A DNA stretch of 6,247 bases from Natronohydrobacter sp. (GTDB taxonomy: Bacteria; Pseudomonadota; Alphaproteobacteria; Rhodobacterales; Rhodobacteraceae): assembly GCA_007117255.1 (NCBI GenBank), contig SKGU01000034.1, positions 1-6,247 on the forward strand, given 5' to 3'. A program made the translations under genes and the position numbers. This document shows, in pieces, positions 1 through 5,445 of this stretch; positions within the stretch are counted from its first letter, which is position 1, and each line of letters begins with the position of its first letter. The notes under the pieces are model-generated. The model saw only the letters and a list, made by a program, of their open reading frames with translations, ran no database searches and was not told the origin of the DNA.

Positions 1-676
1 AGAAAGTCACAGCTTCCAGCCATTCGGGGCTGTCAAGCTGGGCATTCCAGTCCTCATCAAACCAGCGCGCACCAAAAGAGTTGGCGACCGTGGTGATGAA
101 GGCCATGTTCTCGCCCCAGCCCGCTCGGCCACGGATGCAGATACCGTTGATATTGTTGTCACGGTCCGTCATCGCAGCCGCTGCTGCCGCAATATCGTCC
201 CAGGTCGGCGCTTCAGGCATTTCCATGCCGGCCGCTTCCATCAGATCGGTGCGATACATCACCATCGAGCTTTCGCCGTAGAACGGTGCCGCATAGAGCG
301 AGTCATTGTACGACAGCCCGGCGCGCATCGCAGGCAGGATATCATCAATGTCATAGTCTTCGGGCAATGTATCCAGCGACACCAGCCAGCCACGTTCGGC
401 CCAGATCGGTGTTTCATACATGCCGATGGTCATGACATCAAACTGCCCGCCACTGGTCGCGATATCCTGTGTTACCCGCTGGCGCAGGATATTCTCTTCC
501 AGAATGACCCATTCCAGCTCGATCCCCGTTGCTTCGGTGAACTCGCTGCTCAGCGCCTGCATTCGGATCATGTCACCATTGTTGACCGTTGCAATCGTGA
601 GAGTATCGGCGGATGCCCCGACGGCCGTGATCAAACCCATGGCGGTCGCTGCATAGAGCGTTCTTTTCAAATTCAT
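1..676 (-). CDS. ABC transporter sugar/polyol-binding periplasmic protein (5' part; C-terminus outside window)
   Basis: This is the N-terminal 225 residues of an extracellular solute-binding protein that delivers a sugar, probably a polyol, to an ABC importer. The gene starts at 676 and leaves the window at base 1. The start is fixed by a strong AGGGAGGAG ribosome binding site at 682-690. Residues 1-23 form a Sec signal peptide: basic MNLKR, a hydrophobic core, and an ASA cleavage site before Asp24. The mature part opens with TLTIATVNNGDMIRMQAL, followed by the stretches VILEENILRQRVTQDIATSG and FDVMTIGMYETPIWAERGWL. From memory these are hallmarks of the SmoE/MtlE sorbitol-mannitol type binding proteins of Rhodobacteraceae. 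The family is usually about 430 residues, so roughly half is present. Permease and ATPase genes are expected further left but are not visible. The promoter carries two copies of a likely LacI-family operator, and the repressor gene lies just upstream. The family call is firm; the exact substrate is inferred. Confidence 0.9.
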   Translation of the reverse strand, partial: MNLKRTLYAATAMGLITAVGASADTLTIATVNNGDMIRMQALSSEFTEATGIELEWVILEENILRQRVTQDIATSGGQFDVMTIGMYETPIWAERGWLVSLDTLPEDYDIDDILPAMRAGLSYNDSLYAAPFYGESSMVMYRTDLMEAAGMEMPEAPTWDDIAAAAAAMTDRDNNINGICIRGRAGWGENMAFITTVANSFGARWFDEDWNAQLDSPEWLEAVTF

Positions 677-707
677 CTCATCTCCTCCCTGATATGGATG
701 AGACCAG

Positions 708-737
708 AACGTAGCGAAGAAACTTACCGCGCGTCAA
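708..737 (-). promoter_or_regulatory. Candidate sigma-70 promoter of the binding-protein gene
   Basis: On the minus strand TTGACG (737-732) is a good -35 box. It is followed after 18 bp by TACGTT (713-708), a weak -10 box matching TATAAT at 3 of 6 positions. The start of transcription would fall near 701, leaving a leader of about 25 nt with the ribosome binding site. The -35 box lies inside the operator-like dyad at 724-737, so a bound repressor would block it. The prediction comes from sequence match only. Confidence 0.45.
724..737. promoter_or_regulatory. Putative LacI-family operator, copy proximal to the binding-protein gene
   Basis: TTACCGCGCGTCAA is a 14-bp dyad of the form TTNNCGCGCGNNAA with a central CG step, as is usual for LacI-family operators. 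It overlaps the predicted -35 box. Its centre is 22 bp, about two helical turns, from the second copy at 746-759, so two repressor dimers could bind the same DNA face. The same pattern lies in the promoter of the adjacent LacI-family gene. Confidence 0.6.
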
Positions 738-745
738 GAAAAATA

Positions 746-759
746 TTCACGCGCGCAAA
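746..759. promoter_or_regulatory. Putative LacI-family operator, distal copy
   Basis: TTCACGCGCGCAAA fits the dyad TTNNCGCGCGNNAA and matches the copy in the repressor's own promoter at 12 of 14 positions. It sits just upstream of the predicted -35 box of the binding-protein gene and starts only 8 bp after the repressor ORF sense end (767). That the adjacent repressor binds it is inferred. Confidence 0.6.
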
Positions 760-766
760 CTATTGA

Positions 767-1798
767 TCATGCAGAACTTCGCAGGATCAGCTTCGGGGTA
801 AACAATGTCTCTTGCCGCTCATCAAACCGGCCACCTGCATCAATCAGCTCCGTCAGAGTCGCAAATGCATGATTCGCGACCGACGCATAGTCATGTGCGG
901 CCGTTGTCAGGGACGGGCAGGTAAAGCGCGAAAATGGATGATCATCATGCGAGGCCACCCGCAGATCGCAACCTTCGCCACGCCCCACTTTCAGCCCGCG
1001 TTCATAACAGGCCGACAGCAGCCCGATACCAAGCCGGTCATTGCTGCACAGCACCGTGTTTGTTGAAAACCCACCAGCATCGATGATGCTCAACGCACCC
1101 TCGCGCCCGATCTCCTCAAATGCCCATCCGGCCCCTGGAACACTATAGACTTTCGGCTCCAGCCCCAGTTGGTCCATCATTGTCAGATACGCGACCCGGC
1201 GCTTGTTGGCATTCGGGTTCGCCGGAGTCTGCATCTCGAAGAAACACGGCGGCTCGCCCGTCCGGGTCAGGTAATCCACGGTCTGCGACACGAAACTGAA
1301 ATTATCCGAGCCGACAAAAGCCGCGCCAATGCCGTCCATATTGCTGTCAAACAACACTGTGGGAACTTCGCGGCAAAACTGCTTGATCGCATCACGCTGC
1401 GAAATCCGGCCAAGGGGTGCCAGCAACACACCGGCAGGCTTCAGCAATCGCAAACCATCGAGAACATCCACCTCCAGATCCGGCTGTCCATGTGCGCTGT
1501 ATAGCGCCGGACGAAACCCCGCACGAATGCAGCGCTGTTCCAGTTGGCGCGCAATTTCTGCAAAAAACGGATCAGCCAGATATGGAACCACGATCCCGAC
1601 GATATTGGTCAGCTTGCGGTTCTGATTGACTGCAAAGATATTCGGTCGGTAATCATATTGACCAAGCGCCGTCTCGATCCGGTCGCGGGTCGATTGACGC
1701 ACACTGTCAGGGTCTTGAAAATACTTCGAGACAGTTGGCCTGGAAATGCCGATCAACGCGGCGAATTCTTCCATGTTTCGTATTTTTGTATCTGACAT
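767..1798 (-). CDS. LacI-family transcriptional repressor, likely regulator of the adjacent sugar/polyol uptake genes
   Basis: This encodes a 343-residue protein of normal LacI/GalR-family length. The N-terminal helix-turn-helix covers about residues 8-53 (NMEEFAALIGISRPTVSKYF, then a family-typical helix ending YRPN). It is followed by the hinge and, from about residue 65 (NIVGIVVP, DPFFAEIARQLE), a periplasmic-binding-protein-like effector domain. Start 1798 is preferred. A longer reading from 1888 would add about 30 hydrophobic residues not found in this family, and it would begin upstream of the predicted promoter (-35 at 1888-1883, -10 at 1865-1860). The ribosome binding site is weak (GGACCGGGCC region). 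The residue aligned with the hinge Leu that intercalates into operator DNA in LacI/PurR is Gln59 here, which is unusual. The gene lies 90 bp upstream of the binding-protein gene on the same strand, and both promoters share a dyad motif. This points to local repression relieved by the transported sugar, plus autoregulation. The ligand is unknown. Confidence 0.92.
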   Translation of the reverse strand: MSDTKIRNMEEFAALIGISRPTVSKYFQDPDSVRQSTRDRIETALGQYDYRPNIFAVNQNRKLTNIVGIVVPYLADPFFAEIARQLEQRCIRAGFRPALYSAHGQPDLEVDVLDGLRLLKPAGVLLAPLGRISQRDAIKQFCREVPTVLFDSNMDGIGAAFVGSDNFSFVSQTVDYLTRTGEPPCFFEMQTPANPNANKRRVAYLTMMDQLGLEPKVYSVPGAGWAFEEIGREGALSIIDAGGFSTNTVLCSNDRLGIGLLSACYERGLKVGRGEGCDLRVASHDDHPFSRFTCPSLTTAAHDYASVANHAFATLTELIDAGGRFDERQETLFTPKLILRSSA

Positions 1799-1859
1799 CA
1801 GGCCCGGTCCAATCGAGTATCGCAACATTGCCACAACAACGCTTGCGGCAAAGAATATT

Positions 1860-1888
1860 ATTATCGCGCGCAAAGTTTCAACTGGCAA
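1860..1888 (-). promoter_or_regulatory. Sigma-70 type promoter of the LacI-family gene
   Basis: On the minus strand TTGCCA (1888-1883, 5 of 6 to TTGACA), a 17-bp spacer and GATAAT (1865-1860, 5 of 6 to TATAAT) form a good promoter. The predicted transcription start is near 1853, giving a leader of about 55 nt before the start codon at 1798. The operator-like dyad at 1861-1874 covers the -10 box, as expected for autorepression. Confidence 0.65.
1861..1874. promoter_or_regulatory. Putative autoregulatory LacI-family operator
   Basis: TTATCGCGCGCAAA fits the dyad TTNNCGCGCGNNAA. It is nearly identical to the site at 746-759 (12 of 14) and shares the core of the site at 724-737. It covers the -10 box of the repressor's own promoter. 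The other CGCGCG occurrences I inspected in the window lack the flanking TT/AA arms, so the pattern is confined to these control regions as far as I can see by eye. Confidence 0.6.
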
Positions 1889-1924
1889 CCGCCTCCGGCC
1901 ACGCCGAACCGGGCCTGACAGGCG

Positions 1925-2603
1925 CTATCGCATGCGCTGCACAACTTTTCGCCGCCTGATCCATATTTCCAACAGCGCAAGGTAAGGCAGATAGAAGGCG
2001 AAATACTGCACTTGATCGAAAGGCCCGGTAAGCTGCTCATTGCTCCACAATCCGCCAGTCACCAGATACCAGAATACATAATGCAACCGATAGATCAGTG
2101 AGCCAGCCAGCAGAACCAGCAGCCGCAACGCCCAGTTGTTGTGACGCCGGACATCGCCTTTGCGTGCGAACCGGATGGTCTGAACGGCCGCCACGGCCAT
2201 CAATGCGCCATAAAGGGCAAATCCGATATCCATCAGCGGGCCTGCAATTGTCCCGTGTCTGACAATGTAGATGAAACCCCCGAATGACACTACAATGGCG
2301 GCCAGAACAACCAATCGCCCTGCAAGCCTGTGCACGCGCGGATAATCATGGCGTACATGCGCGATCAATTGCAAAGGCGCAAGGATCATCACCAGCCCAC
2401 CCAGCAGCATATGTGTAAAAATGGCCTGATTGGTGAAGGGGGTGTCGGGGTTGTAGATGTTAGGTCTCGGCTGACAGATCGCCTCCAAGCCCACGCAGCC
2501 CGAAACGCATGGAATAAGCTGCAAAGGCAACAACCGCTGCGCCGACCAACACTGCAGCCAGCGATTTCGCTACAAAAAGGGCATTCAACCCCAATCGATC
2601 CAT
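1925..2603 (-). pseudogene. DUF2306-family multi-pass membrane protein, apparently frameshifted
   Basis: This is a membrane protein of unknown function split over two minus-strand frames. The first part starts at 2603 with a strong GGGAGG site and gives 47 residues, including one membrane helix (ALFVAKSLAAVLVGAAVVAF), before a TAA at 2462-2460. The second part, in the +1 frame from 2461 to the stop at 1925, gives 178 residues beginning NIYNPDTPFTNQAIFTHMLL, with about four more helices. Removing one base near 2460-2462 joins them into a 225-residue protein of normal family length. Family marks are the NPDTP segment, His in IFTHMLLGG, HRLAGR, RRHNNWALR and RLHYVFWY, and a basic C-terminus. The downstream part has no further stops, so the lesion is recent, an assembly error, or bypassed by recoding. 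Reading the second frame from its own ATG at 2533 would give a non-family N-terminus lacking the first helix. The family call is from memory. Confidence 0.7.
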
Positions 2604-2608
2604 GCACG

Positions 2609-2614
2609 CCTCCC
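2609..2614 (-). promoter_or_regulatory. Ribosome binding site that sets the start of the DUF2306 gene
   Basis: On the minus strand GGGAGG lies 5 nt before the ATG at 2603. The upstream in-frame ATG at 2684 has no such site, and neither does the ATG at 2533 that opens the second frame. The first-frame segment is therefore very likely the true 5' end of the gene. Confidence 0.7.
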
Positions 2615-2773
2615 AGATCTCCGCAGATGTAACAGGCTGCGCAACATTGGCAAACGCGTGTATGCTGTGCAAAAAGGCGGACATGGTGCAAAGCGCAAAT
2701 AACGGGACCGATGTTCAAACTCTGGCACATCGCCGGGACCGTTTGCAGGCCAGGAATCGGAGAGCACACACTG

Positions 2774-3916
2774 ATGCTTGAACATGGTCACAATCATCTT
2801 TTCATAGCGGCCGCCTTGGCAATTGCGCTGATGTCTGGCTTTACCGGGCTTTCCCTGACGCAAGGCGCGTCTAAAATGGGACTGGCGCAGCGTAAACTTG
2901 TGGTCACGATGTCGGCGCTGTCGCTTGGCACAGGCATCTGGTCGATGCATTTCGTCGCCATGCTTGGCATGACGTTGCCAGTGGAATTCTACTATGATGC
3001 TTTGATCACCCTGATTTCTGCTCTTGTTGCAATCCTTCTGACCGGGATTGCCTTGTTGCTCGTGCATTTCGGACAGCGAACGCCCCTACGCATAACGATG
3101 GCTGGTATCTGCCTTGGCATTGGCGTTCTGGCCATGCACTACATTGGCATGTCTGGCATTCAAAGCGTGCGCCCGGTCTATTCGGGAACAGGTCTTGTCG
3201 AAGCAATCGCTGCGTCACTGGTACTCTGCGTGGCCTCTTTCTGGGTCTGCTATGGCAAGCGTGACAGCCGCAATATATTGATCGGTACGTTTGGTTTCGG
3301 GCTTTCTGTCTTCACTGTGCACTTTATCGCAATGGCCGGTACGCAATTCGTAGCCCTTCCCGATGCCGCGCCATCAGGCGTCTGGATGAGCAACGAGGTG
3401 ATGGCACTGTGTGTGACCCTGGCGTCGTTTATTATTTGCGGGGCGTTTCTTCTGGTCAGTGTCACATTTGCGACAACCACTGCACCCACGGCCATCAGTG
3501 ATGCACAGCCAGTTGTTCAACCTGCCACTGACAGCGCCAAGGTCGTGCCTGATGCGTCGCCGCTGCCGCGTCTGGAGCCCGCCGCAGGAAAACTGCCCTA
3601 TGAGAAGCACGGGCGCATTCATTTCATTCCCGAACACGAAATCCTCGCTGTCCGCGCCGAAGGGCGTTACACCCTGCTTTACCACCCGTCGGGGCGCTTG
3701 TTTTGTCCTTGGTCTATTTCAGAAGTCGAAGAACGGGTGAGTGACGCCAATTTTGTAAAGTCGCACCGCAGTTATCTGGTAAATCCGCGCCATGTGGTCA
3801 GCTTCGAGCGAAAGAAAGACACTGGCATCTGTCACTTTGAAGAAGGCGCGCCTCTTGATGTCGCGCCGGTAAGCCGATCTTCGCTGAAAGCCGTGCGCGC
3901 CCGCCTGGGGGTCTAA
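2774..3916 (+). CDS. coxC: CoxC-like MHYT membrane sensor with LytTR DNA-binding domain
   Basis: This encodes a 380-residue one-component, membrane-bound transcription regulator. The N-terminal part (about 8-232) is an MHYT domain with seven predicted helices and three repeat motifs: MHFVAM (58-63), MHYIGM (121-126) and VHFIAM (182-187). The Met/His side chains have been proposed to bind copper and sense O2, CO or NO. A Pro/Ala-rich linker (about 234-272) leads to a LytTR domain (about 275-378) with the typical stretch FVKSHRSYLVN. MHYT-LytTR proteins immediately upstream of coxMSL are known as CoxC in Oligotropha carboxidovorans, and CoxH is a paralogue. Start 2774 (MLEHGHNHLF) matches the usual MHYT beginning. 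An in-frame ATG at 2711 would add 21 residues and cannot be excluded, since the GGAG before 2774 is 11 nt away. Repeats of LytTR-site type lie just downstream, before coxM, and are the likely target. The divergent neighbour is the DUF2306 gene. Confidence 0.88.
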   Translation: MLEHGHNHLFIAAALAIALMSGFTGLSLTQGASKMGLAQRKLVVTMSALSLGTGIWSMHFVAMLGMTLPVEFYYDALITLISALVAILLTGIALLLVHFGQRTPLRITMAGICLGIGVLAMHYIGMSGIQSVRPVYSGTGLVEAIAASLVLCVASFWVCYGKRDSRNILIGTFGFGLSVFTVHFIAMAGTQFVALPDAAPSGVWMSNEVMALCVTLASFIICGAFLLVSVTFATTTAPTAISDAQPVVQPATDSAKVVPDASPLPRLEPAAGKLPYEKHGRIHFIPEHEILAVRAEGRYTLLYHPSGRLFCPWSISEVEERVSDANFVKSHRSYLVNPRHVVSFERKKDTGICHFEEGAPLDVAPVSRSSLKAVRARLGV

Positions 3917-3960
3917 GCAGGCCCATAACCGTGACAGAATAGCGCATGTGGCAGCTTGTC

Positions 3961-4011
3961 GCAATTCATGCAGATTATTCGCATTTCGTGCGCAAACCCT
4001 AGCATTTCATG
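3961..4011 (+). promoter_or_regulatory. Three phased direct repeats, putative LytTR (CoxC) binding sites upstream of coxM
   Basis: Three 10-bp direct repeats occur here: GCAATTCATG (3961-3970), GCATTTCGTG (3981-3990) and GCATTTCATG (4002-4011), consensus GCAWTTCRTG. They start 20 and 21 bp apart, about two helical turns. The first nine bases fit the published LytTR consensus [TA][AC][CA]GTTN[AG][TG] at 7 of 9 positions; positions 1 and 4 differ. LytTR proteins usually bind 9-bp direct repeats with this spacing, upstream of the promoter they activate. The position between a LytTR gene and coxMSL supports control by CoxC or CoxH. Binding is inferred. Confidence 0.65.
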
Positions 4012-4026
4012 ATCTTCTGCTAGGGT
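3996..4026. repeat. Perfect 9-bp inverted repeat in the coxC-coxM gap
   Basis: ACCCTAGCA (3996-4004) and TGCTAGGGT (4018-4026) are exact reverse complements separated by 13 nt. The arm centres are 22 bp apart. The third direct repeat overlaps the left arm and the spacer. No T-tract follows, so it is not a classical terminator. It may be a regulator dyad or an RNA hairpin in the coxMSL leader that attenuates read-through from coxC. Confidence 0.6.
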
Positions 4027-4070
4027 CTTGGGCATCTTCGCGCTTTCTGATCAGTCTGTATTCCAGCTTC

Positions 4071-4078
4071 AGGGAGGA
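4071..4078 (+). promoter_or_regulatory. Ribosome binding site that sets the coxM start
   Basis: AGGGAGGA lies 6 nt before the ATG at 4085. This site, together with the position of the FAD motifs, selects 4085 over an in-frame ATG at 4028, which has no such site. Confidence 0.8.
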
Positions 4079-4084
4079 ACGCTG

Positions 4085-4939
4085 ATGATACCGGCTGCAT
4101 TTGAATACCATCGACCCATAGACATTGGCGGCGCAGTGTCGATCCTTGCCGAACATGGCGACGAGGCGCGCGTTCTCGCGGGCGGCCACAGCTTGATTCC
4201 GATGATGAAATTGCGCATGGCAGATGTGCCCCATCTGGTCGATCTGCAAGACATCACCGCGCTTAAAGGAATCACGATAGAGGATACGCGCGTCACAATC
4301 GGCGCCATGACGACACAACACGAACTGATCACGCATGACGCGCTGTTCGCAGCCGTGCCGCTGCTGCGCGAAGCCGCGTTACAGATTGCCGACCCGCAAG
4401 TGCGCCACATGGGCACAATCGGTGGCAATGTCGCGAATGGCGATCCGGGCAATGACATGCCGGGGGTGATGCAATGCCTTGATGCAACCTTCACGCTTGA
4501 AGGTCCGGACGGCACCCGCACTGTGCAGGCCCGTGATTTCTACGAAGCAGCTTACCTGACCGACCGCGACGATGCGGAAATCCTCACGCAAATCAGCCTG
4601 AATGCGACCCGTGGCGGATATGCCTATGAAAAGCAGAAGCGCAAGATCGGGGATTACGCGACTGCCGCCTGCGCGGTGCTGATCGAGGCAGAGAATGGTG
4701 TGGTCTCCTCGGCAGCCATCTCGATGACCAATCTCAGCGATGTGCCCGTCTTTTCCGAAACGGCGGCGCAAGCGCTGATCGGCACAAGCTGCGAGCCTGC
4801 CGCTGTCAAATCCGCCGTGGACGCCGCGCTGACGGAAATCGACCCGACCGAAGACAATCGCGGCCCGGTCCAGTTCAAACGCCATGTGGCAGGGATCATC
4901 ATCGCCCGCGCGATTGAGCGCGCCTGGGCACGGGCATAA
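4085..4939 (+). CDS. coxM: Aerobic carbon monoxide dehydrogenase, medium (FAD-binding) subunit
   Basis: This encodes a 284-residue flavoprotein subunit of the molybdenum CO dehydrogenase. It passes electrons from the CoxS iron-sulfur clusters to the quinone pool. The two FAD pyrophosphate-binding motifs are intact: AGGHS at residues 32-36 and TIGGN at 111-115, the same positions I recall for the Oligotropha enzyme (about 288 residues). The region NVANGDPGNDMPG after TIGGN and the YEKQKRKIGDYATAA stretch (181-195) are typical of the family. The C-terminal part (about 175-284) is the CO-dehydrogenase flavoprotein C-terminal domain. The gene follows coxC after 168 bp and precedes coxS by 14 bp, giving the M-S-L order of form I clusters. 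The phased repeats upstream suggest control by a LytTR regulator. Other xanthine-oxidase-family FAD subunits are similar, but the neighbours make CODH the best call. Confidence 0.95.
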   Translation: MIPAAFEYHRPIDIGGAVSILAEHGDEARVLAGGHSLIPMMKLRMADVPHLVDLQDITALKGITIEDTRVTIGAMTTQHELITHDALFAAVPLLREAALQIADPQVRHMGTIGGNVANGDPGNDMPGVMQCLDATFTLEGPDGTRTVQARDFYEAAYLTDRDDAEILTQISLNATRGGYAYEKQKRKIGDYATAACAVLIEAENGVVSSAAISMTNLSDVPVFSETAAQALIGTSCEPAAVKSAVDAALTEIDPTEDNRGPVQFKRHVAGIIIARAIERAWARA

Positions 4940-4953
4940 GGGGGGGAACACTT

Positions 4954-5445
4954 ATGACAAAACAAATCCTGAAAATGACCGTGAATGGCGAAACGCATGA
5001 GGTTCTGGCAGAGCCGCGCGAATTGCTGGTCTATGTCTTGCGTGAAAAGATCGGCATGAAAGGGCCGCATGTCGGCTGCGAGACCTCGCATTGCGGGGCC
5101 TGCACAGTCGAGATCGATGGCAAATCGGTCAAATCCTGCACCATGTTCGCCGCACAGGCGCAAGGCGCGAACATCACCACCATCGAAGGTCTTGGCACGC
5201 CTGACGGGCTGCATGTGTTGCAGACCAGCTTCAAGGAACATCACGGGCTTCAATGCGGCTATTGCACGCCCGGCATGATCACCCGCGCGCATCGTCTGCT
5301 GCAGGAAAATCCAAACCCGACCGAAGAAGAAGTCCGCTTCGGCATTGCCGGCAATATCTGCCGCTGCACCGGGTATCAGAACATCGTCAAGGCGATCCTG
5401 TCGGCGGCGGCTGAAATCAACGCAGCGAAGGAGGCGGCACAATGA
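4954..5445 (+). CDS. coxS: Aerobic carbon monoxide dehydrogenase, small (2Fe-2S) subunit
   Basis: This encodes a 163-residue iron-sulfur subunit that carries electrons from the Mo-Cu site in CoxL to FAD in CoxM. The N-terminal ferredoxin-like domain binds one [2Fe-2S] cluster through Cys42, Cys47, Cys50 and Cys62 (motif GCETSHCGAC, then SC). The C-terminal helical domain binds the second through Cys101, Cys104, Cys136 and Cys138 (QCGYCTPGM and CRCTGYQN). All eight ligands are present and the length matches the family (about 160-166). A purine-rich GGGGGGGAA before the ATG serves as the ribosome binding site. The stop TGA overlaps the coxL start in an ATGA, so the two are probably translationally coupled. 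The SHCGACTVEIDG and SVKSCTMFA stretches resemble Oligotropha CoxS as remembered. Small subunits of related hydroxylases look alike, and context settles the name. Confidence 0.96.
   Translation: MTKQILKMTVNGETHEVLAEPRELLVYVLREKIGMKGPHVGCETSHCGACTVEIDGKSVKSCTMFAAQAQGANITTIEGLGTPDGLHVLQTSFKEHHGLQCGYCTPGMITRAHRLLQENPNPTEEEVRFGIAGNICRCTGYQNIVKAILSAAAEINAAKEAAQ
5428..5434 (+). promoter_or_regulatory. Ribosome binding site of coxL inside the coxS end
   Basis: AAGGAGG lies 7 nt before the coxL ATG and within the last codons of coxS (the KEAA region). With the ATGA stop-start overlap it supports strong, coupled initiation of the catalytic subunit. Confidence 0.8.

Noticed and set aside
1799..1888. 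Longer reading of the LacI-family protein from 1888 with a hydrophobic N-terminal extension
   Set aside because: The extension is not seen in this family, has no ribosome binding site, and would start upstream of the predicted promoter -10 box at 1865-1860.
2455..2490. Programmed +1 frameshift in the DUF2306 gene of prfB type
   Set aside because: A GGAGG-like string occurs upstream but about 20 nt from the stop rather than the few nt known for prfB, and ACC TAA is not a known slippery site. A mutation or sequence error is more likely.
2947..3073. Additional GCATTTCGT-like matches at 2947-2956 and 3064-3073
   Set aside because: Both lie inside coxC coding sequence; the first is simply the codons for the MHFVA motif. 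They are unphased single matches, unlike the tandem set at 3961-4011.
3996..4026. Rho-independent terminator after coxC
   Set aside because: The stem is perfect but no run of T follows on either strand side, and the element lies 80 bp past the coxC stop among the repeats; kept only as an inverted repeat.
4026..4070. Sigma-70 promoter for coxMSL downstream of the direct repeats
   Set aside because: TTGGGC at 4028-4033 has no acceptable -10 box at 16-18 bp; no promoter could be supported by eye.
4069..5442. Long open frames on the strand opposite coxM, coxS and coxL
   Set aside because: They mirror the codon bias of the real genes, have no recognisable domains or ribosome binding sites, and fully overlap clear conserved genes.
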